NCBI GenBank assembly: GCA_900756715.1
Contig: CAAELC010000111.1
Coordinates: 1-7,100 of the forward strand
Reading direction: 5' to 3'
Source: an uncultured Oscillospiraceae bacterium
GTDB taxonomy: Bacteria > Bacillota > Clostridia > Oscillospirales > Oscillospiraceae
DNA length: 7,100 bases
Shown here piece by piece: positions 1 through 5,220 of the stretch. The stretch's first letter is position 1; each line of letters opens with the position of its first letter. The notes below the pieces were generated by a model. The model saw only the letters and a list, made by a program, of their open reading frames with translations. It was not told the DNA's origin and made no database searches. A program made the translations under genes and the position numbers.

Positions 1-393
1 AGCTCCGCAGCTTAGCAGCACATCCTGCTGGGTGAACTGCCGCAAGGTCAGGCTGCGGATGCGGGCCTCCAGCTCGGCAAGATGAAAAGGCTTCGCCAGA
101 TAGTCGTTGGCCCCCGCGTCCAGCCCCTGCACCTTGTCCTCCACCTCGCCGCGGGCGGAGAGGATCAGTACCCGCGTCTCACGGTCGGTCTGCCGCAGGG
201 TGCGCAGCACCGTCATGCCGTCCTTTTTCGGCAGGTTCAGATCCAGCAGCACCAGATCGTAGCGCTCCACGCCCAAAAGCGCCAGCGCCTTTTCCCCATC
301 ATAGCAGTAGTCCACGCTGTAGGCCAGCCGCCGCAGGCTGCGGACGATGGTCTCACACAGGGCGCGTTCATCTTCAATTACTAAAAGGTGCAT
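1..393 (-). CDS. OmpR/PhoB-type response regulator, receiver domain (C-terminal part beyond the left edge)
   Basis: Reading the minus strand from the ATG at 393-391 gives 131 uninterrupted codons to the window edge, so only the N-terminal part is seen. The product begins MHLLVIEDE and is a CheY-like receiver: acidic pair E7/D8, phospho-acceptor D51 in the motif LVLLDLNLP, S79 in the ILSAR switch strand, and K101 in the motif LAKPF. Spacing matches the OmpR/PhoB family, whose C-terminal half would be a winged-helix DNA-binding domain; that half is not visible, so the subfamily is inferred. The start is supported by an AAGGAGGG ribosome binding site (399-406) five bases upstream. The gene is divergent from the redox operon at 540. 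A partner histidine kinase is expected further left but is not in view. It may regulate itself and the divergent operon. Confidence 0.93.
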   Translation of the reverse strand, partial: MHLLVIEDERALCETIVRSLRRLAYSVDYCYDGEKALALLGVERYDLVLLDLNLPKKDGMTVLRTLRQTDRETRVLILSARGEVEDKVQGLDAGANDYLAKPFHLAELEARIRSLTLRQFTQQDVLLSCGA

Positions 394-434
394 GAGAGCC
401 CTCCTTTTTATTTCTCCGTTTTTATGTTGCTTTC

Positions 435-443
435 ATTATAGCA
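435..443 (-). promoter_or_regulatory. Extended -10 promoter of the response regulator
   Basis: On the minus strand the sequence reads TGCTATAAT, a perfect extended -10 element, about 42 bases upstream of the regulator start. The position for a -35 box holds no good match (ACGCAA at 17 bases spacing), which fits an extended -10 or activator-dependent promoter. Confidence 0.65.
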
Positions 444-461
444 AAAATAGATAAGGTTTGC

Positions 462-494
462 GTTAAATTTTCTTTCTTAACAGGAATTTTAACC
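462..494. promoter_or_regulatory. TTAAC repeat cluster between divergent promoters, candidate operator
   Basis: Two overlapping patterns are visible. GTTAA (462-466) and TTAAC (477-481) form an inverted repeat with a 10-base spacer. TTAACA (477-482), six bases, TTAACC (489-494) form a direct repeat resembling the PhoP box of Bacillus (TT-A-C-A hexamers about 11 bases apart). The inverted repeat lies 21-22 bases from each of the two divergent -10 boxes, that is almost exactly midway. Binding by the adjacent response regulator is inference; AT-rich sequence makes chance matches possible. Confidence 0.35.
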
Positions 495-500
495 TCCCCG

Positions 501-509
501 TGCTATGAT
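501..509 (+). promoter_or_regulatory. Extended -10 promoter of the redox operon
   Basis: TGCTATGAT is an extended -10 element 30 bases upstream of the ATG at 540, leaving a short leader. A TTAACA hexamer lies 21 bases upstream of the -10, too far for an ordinary -35 but suitable as an activator site. Confidence 0.6.
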
Positions 510-539
510 GGGCACAGTAATTCGGAAAGGATGATGAAA

Positions 540-686
540 ATGACTCATGCAAAAAAAACCGCGGCGCAGGTCGTGCTGCTCGTTGCGGGCGCTGCCATGC
601 TGTGCTTCGGCGCTTGGCGGGGCGAGGCCGCAACGGTATTCAGTAAGGCGATTAAATTATGTTTGGAGTGTGTCGGCATTGGATAA
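540..686 (+). CDS. Small membrane protein with C-terminal CXXC motif (CD1871A-like family)
   Basis: This 48-residue gene starts at ATG 540, with AAAGG/AAGGA at 526-531 about eight bases upstream; in-frame ATGs at 531 and 534 sit too close to that site. The product starts MTHAKKTAAQ, has one hydrophobic segment (about residues 9-25), then W-R-G-E (26-29) and ends in a short helix with KLCLECVGIG, giving C41-x-x-C44. This layout (a basic start, one TM, an RGE motif, a C-terminal CLEC/CIEC-GIG) matches my recollection of the clostridial family named after C. difficile CD1871A, found beside 4Fe-4S membrane proteins. The stop overlaps the next gene's start, so translation is probably coupled. The CXXC may be a redox dithiol or a metal ligand; its biochemical role is not known to me. 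Confidence 0.85.
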   Translation: MTHAKKTAAQVVLLVAGAAMLCFGAWRGEAATVFSKAIKLCLECVGIG

Positions 687-1602
687 AAAACATACCGGGG
701 TCTCCCACCTCCTGTCCCGCTTCCGGGGCTGGATCCAGGCGGGCGCCGCCCTTCTCACCAATCTTCATCTGCCGAATTTCCTCAAGGGCTCCATTTATCA
801 GGGCAGCGGAAAAACCGTCTGCGTGCCGGGGCTCAATTGCTATTCCTGCCCGGCGGCCTCTGGCGCCTGCCCCATCGGGGCATTTCAGGCGGTGGTGGGG
901 TCTTCCAAGTTCAGCTTCTCCTATTATATCACAGGCTTTCTCATTTTGCTGGGAGTCCTGCTGGGACGCTTTATCTGTGGTTTTCTGTGTCCCTTCGGCT
1001 GGTTTCAGGAGCTGCTGCATAAGATCCCGACGAAGAAGCTCTCCACAAAGAAGCTCAAGCCACTGACCTATCTCAAATACGCCGTTTTGCTGCTGATGGT
1101 AGTGCTGCTGCCGGCGTTCCTGGTGAACGATGTAGGCATGGGCGACCCATTCTTCTGCAAATACCTCTGTCCCCAGGGCGTGCTGGAGGGGGCCATCCCG
1201 CTGTCCCTTGCCAATTCCGGCATCCGGGCGGCGCTGGGCAGCCTGTTTACATGGAAATTCGGTATCTTGCTGGCGGTGGTGGTTTTAAGCGTTGTCTTCT
1301 ACCGCCCCTTCTGCAAATGGCTCTGCCCCTTGGGCGCTTTTTACGCCCTGCTCAATAAGGTCTCGCTGTTCCAGATGAAGGTGGATCAAAACAAGTGCGT
1401 TTCCTGCGGGAAATGCGCCCGCGCCTGCAAAATGGATGTAGACGTGACCAAATCCCCCAACCACACCGAGTGCATCCGCTGCGGGATGTGCATCCGGGCC
1501 TGCCCCACCGATGCCATTCGTTTCCGTTATGGCTTCGGGGAGGGGAAGGACACCGAAAAAACCGAAAAAGCGGTGCCTGCACCGCAGAACAATACCCAAT
1601 GA
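679..1602 (+). CDS. Polytopic 4Fe-4S membrane protein (NapH/YccM/NosR-like electron carrier)
   Basis: A 307-residue product from TTG 679 (MDKKHTGVSH...), which overlaps the preceding stop by eight bases and has GGAG at 664-667; GTG 670 is an alternative. An in-frame ATG at 547 is rejected because that region encodes the small CXXC protein in another frame. Features: Cys-rich segment C48, C54, C57, C64 (CVPGLNCYSCP); membrane segments near 82-103, 131-149 and 194-208; repeated C-x3-CP motifs at C100/C104, C160/C164 and C212/C216 at membrane boundaries; and a C-terminal double 4Fe-4S ferredoxin domain with C240, C243, C246, C250 and C265, C268, C271, C275. The family passes electrons between cytoplasmic donors and membrane or extracytoplasmic acceptors. 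With the TlpA-like lipoprotein next door, transfer to an outer-face disulfide system is a reasonable inference. The tail after 284 is polar and unconserved-looking. Confidence 0.9.
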   Translation: MDKKHTGVSHLLSRFRGWIQAGAALLTNLHLPNFLKGSIYQGSGKTVCVPGLNCYSCPAASGACPIGAFQAVVGSSKFSFSYYITGFLILLGVLLGRFICGFLCPFGWFQELLHKIPTKKLSTKKLKPLTYLKYAVLLLMVVLLPAFLVNDVGMGDPFFCKYLCPQGVLEGAIPLSLANSGIRAALGSLFTWKFGILLAVVVLSVVFYRPFCKWLCPLGAFYALLNKVSLFQMKVDQNKCVSCGKCARACKMDVDVTKSPNHTECIRCGMCIRACPTDAIRFRYGFGEGKDTEKTEKAVPAPQNNTQ

Positions 1603-1622
1603 TTTTTCAGGAGGAAACAAAA

Positions 1623-2570
1623 ATGAATGTTAAAAAACTCATCACCCTGCTGCTGGCCGTTATGATGGTCCTTGCCATGGCCGCCTGCGGCGCAAAGGAA
1701 AACGACAAAAAGACCGATATCCCCGGCGGCAACACCATGACCGACGAGCCCAAGACCCTTGAGGAGGCCTCTGCCCTGTTCGATAGCCTTCTGGCGCAGG
1801 AAAACGCCATCCTCGGTGAAAACTCCGCCCTGTGGGAAAAGGTATTTATGGCCGCCAATAAGGATATGATCATGATCGAGGACGGCAAAAACTACGGCCA
1901 GTTCCTGCTGGATACCATCGAGGACGCCAAGGATCAGTTCACCGAGGAGGAGCTGAAGGTGCTGCGTGAGGGCGGCGAGAAGATCCGCGATCTGGAGGAT
2001 CAGCTGACCAAGCTAGAGGAAAAATTCCCCGAGCTGATGCCCGAGACCCCGGACGGCACCGTCAGCGTCCCTGCGGAAAACGGCAAGCCCATCGAGCAGA
2101 ACAGCAACCCCTTCCCCGCCTTTGAGGGCAAAGACTTGGATGGGAATCCGGTGAAGAGCGACGAGCTGTTCTCCGCCAACGCCGTCACCGTGGTGAATTT
2201 CTGGTTCACCACCTGCAAGCCCTGCGTGGGCGAGCTTTCCGAGCTGGACGCACTGAACAAGGAGCTTGCGAAGAAGGGCGGCGCCCTCATCGGTGTCAAC
2301 ACCTTCACATTGGATGGCGATGAAGCGGCAATTTCCGAAGCAAAAGATGTACTGGCCAAGAAGGGCGTGACCTACCAGAATGTGTATTTTGCTTCCGACG
2401 GCGAGGCGGGAAAGTTCACTACCAACATCTTTGCCTACCCCACCACCTATGTGGTTGACCGCAACGGCAATATCGTGGGCGAGCCCATCGTAGGTGCCAT
2501 CACGGAAAAGAAGCAGGCGGAGACGCTGCAAAAGCTCATCGATCAGGCTCTTGCCGCCGATATGGGCTGA
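1623..2570 (+). CDS. TlpA-like thioredoxin-fold lipoprotein (thiol-disulfide oxidoreductase)
   Basis: A 315-residue lipoprotein starting at ATG 1623, eight bases after AGGAGG (1609-1614) and 20 bases after the 4Fe-4S gene, so in the same operon. Residues 1-21 are a lipoprotein signal ending LAMAAC, with C22 as the lipidated cysteine. Residues about 45-137 are a charged, helical, possibly coiled-coil region rich in Glu, Lys and Leu. The thioredoxin/TlpA domain spans about 162-312: NPFPAFEGKDLDGNPV entry strand, VVNFWFTTCKPC with the active pair C198 and C201, and the cis-proline loop AYPTTYVVD with P273. TlpA/ResA proteins reduce disulfides outside the membrane and need electrons from a membrane partner; here the 4Fe-4S protein replaces the usual CcdA-like donor in the neighbourhood. 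The helical N-terminal extension is longer than in minimal TlpA proteins and has no assigned role. Confidence 0.92.
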   Translation: MNVKKLITLLLAVMMVLAMAACGAKENDKKTDIPGGNTMTDEPKTLEEASALFDSLLAQENAILGENSALWEKVFMAANKDMIMIEDGKNYGQFLLDTIEDAKDQFTEEELKVLREGGEKIRDLEDQLTKLEEKFPELMPETPDGTVSVPAENGKPIEQNSNPFPAFEGKDLDGNPVKSDELFSANAVTVVNFWFTTCKPCVGELSELDALNKELAKKGGALIGVNTFTLDGDEAAISEAKDVLAKKGVTYQNVYFASDGEAGKFTTNIFAYPTTYVVDRNGNIVGEPIVGAITEKKQAETLQKLIDQALAADMG

Positions 2571-2922
2571 CAAAAGTACAGCATCAAGCAGGCCGCACCC
2601 ACGGTCAACGATAGCATCATCGGCATGGGCGGTTACGATGTGAAGTGCTTTTTCTACCCGAAGAACGAGTACAGCTGGGCTTATGCAGGCTCTCCAACGG
2701 ATGTGGGCACCTATGTCATCAGGTTCAAAGTGCAGGGGAACGGCAACTACGCTTACACCTCCGAACGCTTGATGGACGAAAGCTGGAAAAACCAAACGAA
2801 GGTCATCGAGGGCAGCACCCTTACCAAGGCTGCGACAATAGCCGTTGATGGCCTGCGGTATGGCGGTACTGGCAGCGGCAGGTATCTGCTTCCTGGGCGC
2901 CCGGCGCAAAAACCACGAATAA
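2571..2922 (+). pseudogene. Decayed fragment of a wall-anchored surface protein (Ig-like segment plus anchor tail)
   Basis: Directly after the lipoprotein stop, in the same frame, the translation continues QKYSIKQAAPTVNDSIIG, then a segment with Y-D-V-K, SPTDVGTYVIRFKVQGNGNY, typical of Ig-like/MBG-type repeats (roughly 2571-2790) of bacterial surface proteins. No start or ribosome binding site precedes it. Past about 2845 the reading shifts by one: the frame from 2848 to the TAA at 2920-2922 reads MACGMAVLAAAGICFLGARR followed by KNHE, a classic C-terminal membrane anchor with a basic tail. The frame break, missing N-terminus and lack of an intact sorting motif mark a pseudogene. An in-frame reading from ATG 2625 to 3050 exists, but its last part runs through the hairpin below and looks non-coding. 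The parent protein cannot be named. Confidence 0.7.
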
Positions 2923-2931
2923 TCAGTAACC

Positions 2932-2963
2932 ATACCGGAGCGGAGCACTCTCTGCCCCGGTAT
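2932..2963 (+). terminator. Strong hairpin, likely terminator of the redox operon or of the lost surface-protein gene
   Basis: Arms ATACCGGAGCGGAG (2932-2945) and CTCTGCCCCGGTAT (2950-2963) pair over 14 positions with one mismatch and one G-U, closing a CACT loop. Only TTTCC follows, so the U-tract is short; it lies ten bases after the remnant's stop, the usual place for a terminator. Confidence 0.6.
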
Positions 2964-3030
2964 TTCCGCATCTCCCCAAAGACCATGCCGGAACCCCCCC
3001 GGTTTTTGTACCCTTATTTTACATTAATGG

Positions 3031-3059
3031 TTGCAATAAGGAAAATCTGATGGTGGAAT
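3031..3059 (+). promoter_or_regulatory. Weak candidate promoter for the cohesin operon
   Basis: TTGCAA (3031-3036), 17 bases, TGGAAT (3054-3059). The -10 is poor. A promoter is expected between the hairpin at 2963 and the gene at 3162, and this is the best spaced pair seen by eye. If right, the two palindromes lie in the transcribed leader. Confidence 0.25.
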
Positions 3060-3088
3060 TAAACTAAAGTACAGGATTACCCAATCCC

Positions 3089-3108
3089 AAATCTCCCCGG
3101 GGAGATTT
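3089..3108. repeat. Perfect 20-base palindrome 1
   Basis: AAATCTCCCC (3089-3098) is followed at once by its exact reverse complement GGGGAGATTT (3099-3108). As RNA it could form an 8-bp stem with a CCGG loop followed by UUC. It could be a protein-binding dyad or a transcript hairpin. Confidence 0.85.
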
Positions 3109-3130
3109 TCATGTCCGCATGCGGACATGA
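3109..3130. repeat. Perfect 22-base palindrome 2, abutting palindrome 1
   Basis: TCATGTCCGCA (3109-3119) is followed by its exact reverse complement TGCGGACATGA (3120-3130). It starts at the base after palindrome 1 ends and stops 31 bases before the first cohesin gene. As RNA it could form a 9-bp stem with a CATG loop. Size and perfection resemble a dimeric repressor operator. Confidence 0.85.
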
Positions 3131-3161
3131 TCCATTTTATTGGAATCAGCGGAGGCAACCC

Positions 3162-3809
3162 ATGAGAAAAATAAAATACCTTCTGGCCTTGGCGGCGCTG
3201 CTGCTGTGCGTGCCGGTCCTGGCGGCGGAAACCCCGCGGCTGAAGATCGAGGTCCCCGGACAGAATGTGAAGCCGCAGGAAGAATTCGCCGTGACGCTCA
3301 GCCTGCACGATATCCGCAGCATTGCGGCGCTCGGCTTCCACATCAGCTACGATAAAACCCGCCTGGAGCTGCTCGAATGTGAAATGGCCCCGGAGGGATT
3401 CAATCTTTATATCAACAAGGAAAACGGAAAAGCGGTCTTTGTCGGCGCAGCGGATTATATCGAAGACGGCACACTCTTAAACCTCCGGTTCAAGGTGCTG
3501 GAAAACGCCGAGGATGGCCTTGCGGAGATCACCCTTGCGGTGCAGGAGGCCCTCAATGTCAGCGAGAATAAGGTATCCTTCAGCGTCACCTCCGGCGGGG
3601 TCCAGGTCGTTACCCGCGTCCTTGGCGATGTAAATGATGACGGCAAGACCGGCAGCTTGCTGGACATCCTGTATCTCAAAAAATACCTGGCCGGCTTCTC
3701 GGTCAAGATCAACCAGCTCAATGCCGATATGAATGAAGACGGTGAGGTAAAGCTGGCCGATCTGATCCTGCTGATGCAGCAGTATGTGGAAGAGAAGATA
3801 GAAGGATGA
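3162..3809 (+). CDS. Secreted cohesin-dockerin protein (adaptor scaffoldin-like)
   Basis: A 215-residue secreted protein from ATG 3162, with GGAGG (3151-3155) six bases upstream; the in-frame ATG at 3111 lies in palindrome 2 and is rejected. Residues 1-22 are a signal peptide (hydrophobic run, VLAA before ETP). Residues about 25-150 have the cohesin pattern: LKIEVPGQNVKPQEEFAVTL, the IAALGFHISYD strand, TLLNLRFKVL, and a final TSGGVQV strand. Residues 154-210 are a type I dockerin with two calcium loops. Repeat 2 is canonical (D189-M-N191-E-D193-G ... D200). Repeat 1 (D156-V-N158-D-D160-G ... D168) has one extra residue in the loop, putting the last Asp at position 13 instead of 12. Such proteins bind one partner by the cohesin and dock on another by the dockerin. 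It heads a three-gene set, 43 bases before the next gene. No catalytic domain is present. Confidence 0.88.
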   Translation: MRKIKYLLALAALLLCVPVLAAETPRLKIEVPGQNVKPQEEFAVTLSLHDIRSIAALGFHISYDKTRLELLECEMAPEGFNLYINKENGKAVFVGAADYIEDGTLLNLRFKVLENAEDGLAEITLAVQEALNVSENKVSFSVTSGGVQVVTRVLGDVNDDGKTGSLLDILYLKKYLAGFSVKINQLNADMNEDGEVKLADLILLMQQYVEEKIEG

Positions 3810-3852
3810 CACAGTCCGATAAAAGCGCAGCAAGGCAGAAAGGAGATTGGCT

Positions 3853-4752
3853 ATGAAAAAAATATGGAGCATCCTCATGGCGGCCATGATCCTGTGCCTT
3901 GCCGTGAGTGTCCCCTCCCTGGCGGAGGGCACCCCCACCTTGGAGCTGCGCCCCTCCGCATCGTCCGTCCAGTCGGGCGGGGAATTCACCGTAGAGCTGG
4001 TGATCCACAATAACCCCGGTATCGCCGGCATAAGGTTCGCTTTCCAGTATGATGAGACACTCCTCCAGCTTACCGATGCGAATGGGCAATCACTGACAGA
4101 CTGGGAAGTAGGCATCAAAGCAAAACAGGACGAAACAGGGGAGAAAGTAGATCGTGAAAATGCAGTTTGGGCTCAGGGTGAGAACTGGACAGGCTCCGAT
4201 TGCTGCATCCTCCGGTTAACCTTTCGTGTGCTGGAGAATGCCCCCATGGATACCGTCACCACAATTGGCATAACGGGCTTGGACATCATGAACGCCAGCC
4301 TGCAGGAGGTCCCCTTCACCGCCACATCCGCCACCGTCACCATCCAGGAGGAGCCCCCGTTGAGCGTTACCCCCAGCTCCAGCGCACTGTCCGGTACCTA
4401 TACCGTCAGTGGGCAGGTGGTCACAGTGACTTACGATAAGCCCTGCAAGGTCGGCTACCTTTCCGGCGGCAAATATGTGGCGGCTCCAGCGGTTGCTAGT
4501 GGCAGCGGCTACGCCTTCACTCTCCCCGATGGCATCACCGAAGCCATCCTCGTAGTCAAAGGCGATGTAAATGGGGATGGGAAAATCAACATAGCAGATG
4601 TCAACCGTTTATTCAGGTACACATCAAAAAAGGAAATTACGCTTAGTGATGAACAGTATTTTGCCGCGGATGTCAATCTTGATAAAAAAGTAAATATAGC
4701 AGATGTCAATCGCTTGTTTAGGTTCACGACTAAGCAAATAACAACTCTGTAA
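3853..4752 (+). CDS. Secreted cohesin-dockerin protein with an intervening small domain
   Basis: A 299-residue secreted protein from ATG 3853, seven bases after AGGAG (3841-3845); an upstream in-frame TTG at 3847 overlaps that site and is less likely. Residues 1-25 form a signal peptide. Residues about 28-165 are a cohesin-like domain: TLELRPSASSVQSGGEFTVE, IAGIRFAFQYD, CCILRLTFRVLENA. Residues about 168-235 form an unrecognised, Ser/Thr-rich, beta-type region. Residues 237-291 are a dockerin of two nearly identical repeats: D238-V-N240-G-D242-G ... D249 and D273-V-N275-L-D277 ... D284, both followed by VNRLFR. In repeat 2 the usual glycine of the loop is lysine. Base composition changes within the gene: hand counts give 45/60 G+C at 3901-3960 and 36/60 at 4501-4560, but 19/60 at 4681-4740, the change falling where the dockerin begins. 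It ends 18 bases before the anchor gene. Confidence 0.88.
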   Translation: MKKIWSILMAAMILCLAVSVPSLAEGTPTLELRPSASSVQSGGEFTVELVIHNNPGIAGIRFAFQYDETLLQLTDANGQSLTDWEVGIKAKQDETGEKVDRENAVWAQGENWTGSDCCILRLTFRVLENAPMDTVTTIGITGLDIMNASLQEVPFTATSATVTIQEEPPLSVTPSSSALSGTYTVSGQVVTVTYDKPCKVGYLSGGKYVAAPAVASGSGYAFTLPDGITEAILVVKGDVNGDGKINIADVNRLFRYTSKKEITLSDEQYFAADVNLDKKVNIADVNRLFRFTTKQITTL

Positions 4753-5220
4753 TTTTGGAGGATTGAACAGATGAAGAAAATTGTTTCTATAGCACTTGCA
4801 ATAGCACTGATATGTTTTATGATTGCAAGCACTGCTTTTGCAAATGAAACAGCTGTACTAAAGGTAGAGACAACAACTACAAGCGTACAGCAAGGAGAAA
4901 ATGTCGTAATTAAAATATCAATGTCCAGCAATACAACAAAGAATATTGCGGCAATTGGATTTAATGTGGAGGTCCCGGATAGTTTTGAATATGTATCTCA
5001 TACGCTGGCATCTGGACTTCCCGAAAATGCAGTATATACAAACCGCACAGGAACCTTTGGCTGTTATGACGGACAGCTTTCAGGAGATTTTGAGATTGTA
5101 ACAATTACTTATAAAGTTAAGGAAGCCGCAGATGCGGGAGATGTGAGTGTTGGAATCAAAAATGATGATGACCTGTCTGTGACTGATGTTGAGGATAGCC
5201 TTGTAGATCTTACTATAAAT
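4561..5220. other. Low-GC block covering one dockerin, the intergenic gap and the next cohesin
   Basis: Hand counts of G+C per 60 bases are 36 at 4501, 26 at 4561, 22 at 4621, 19 at 4681, 21 at 4801, 21 at 4861, 22 at 5161, then 39 at 5221 and 35 at 5281. The edges match domain borders: the dockerin of the second protein begins at 4561, and the cohesin of the third ends near 5220. Codon choice changes with it (many AAA, ATA, GTA, AAT codons). This suggests a recombined segment of different origin. Confidence 0.7.

Noticed and set aside
82..384. Plus-strand open frame over the response regulator
   Set aside because: It is the antisense of a clear receiver domain whose catalytic residues are all present on the minus strand.
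547..678. Long N-terminal extension of the 4Fe-4S protein from ATG 547
   Set aside because: No ribosome binding site suits it, the peptide is Arg/Cys-rich without a sensible signal, and the region codes for the 48-residue CXXC protein in another frame.
2013..2948. Long minus-strand open frame opposite the TlpA-like gene
   Set aside because: It is opposite a clear thioredoxin-fold gene, has no ribosome binding site or recognisable domain and runs through the pseudogene and the hairpin region.
2991..3010. CCGG-C-rich-CCGG followed by TTTTT as a terminator
   Set aside because: Only a four-base stem with a seven-base loop can form; the hairpin at 2932-2963 is far stronger.
2625..3050. Intact 141-residue gene after the lipoprotein
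   Set aside because: No ribosome binding site precedes the ATG, Ig-like homology extends upstream of it, the anchor tail is in another frame, and the last third runs through a terminator-like hairpin.
3089..3130. Palindromes as ends of an insertion sequence
   Set aside because: No transposase, no matching copy at the other side and no target duplication were seen; each palindrome is self-complementary rather than one half of a pair.
3111..3161. Earlier ATG for the first cohesin protein
   Set aside because: It lies within palindrome 2, lacks a ribosome binding site and would put 17 polar residues before a normal signal peptide; ATG 3162 has GGAGG at the right distance.
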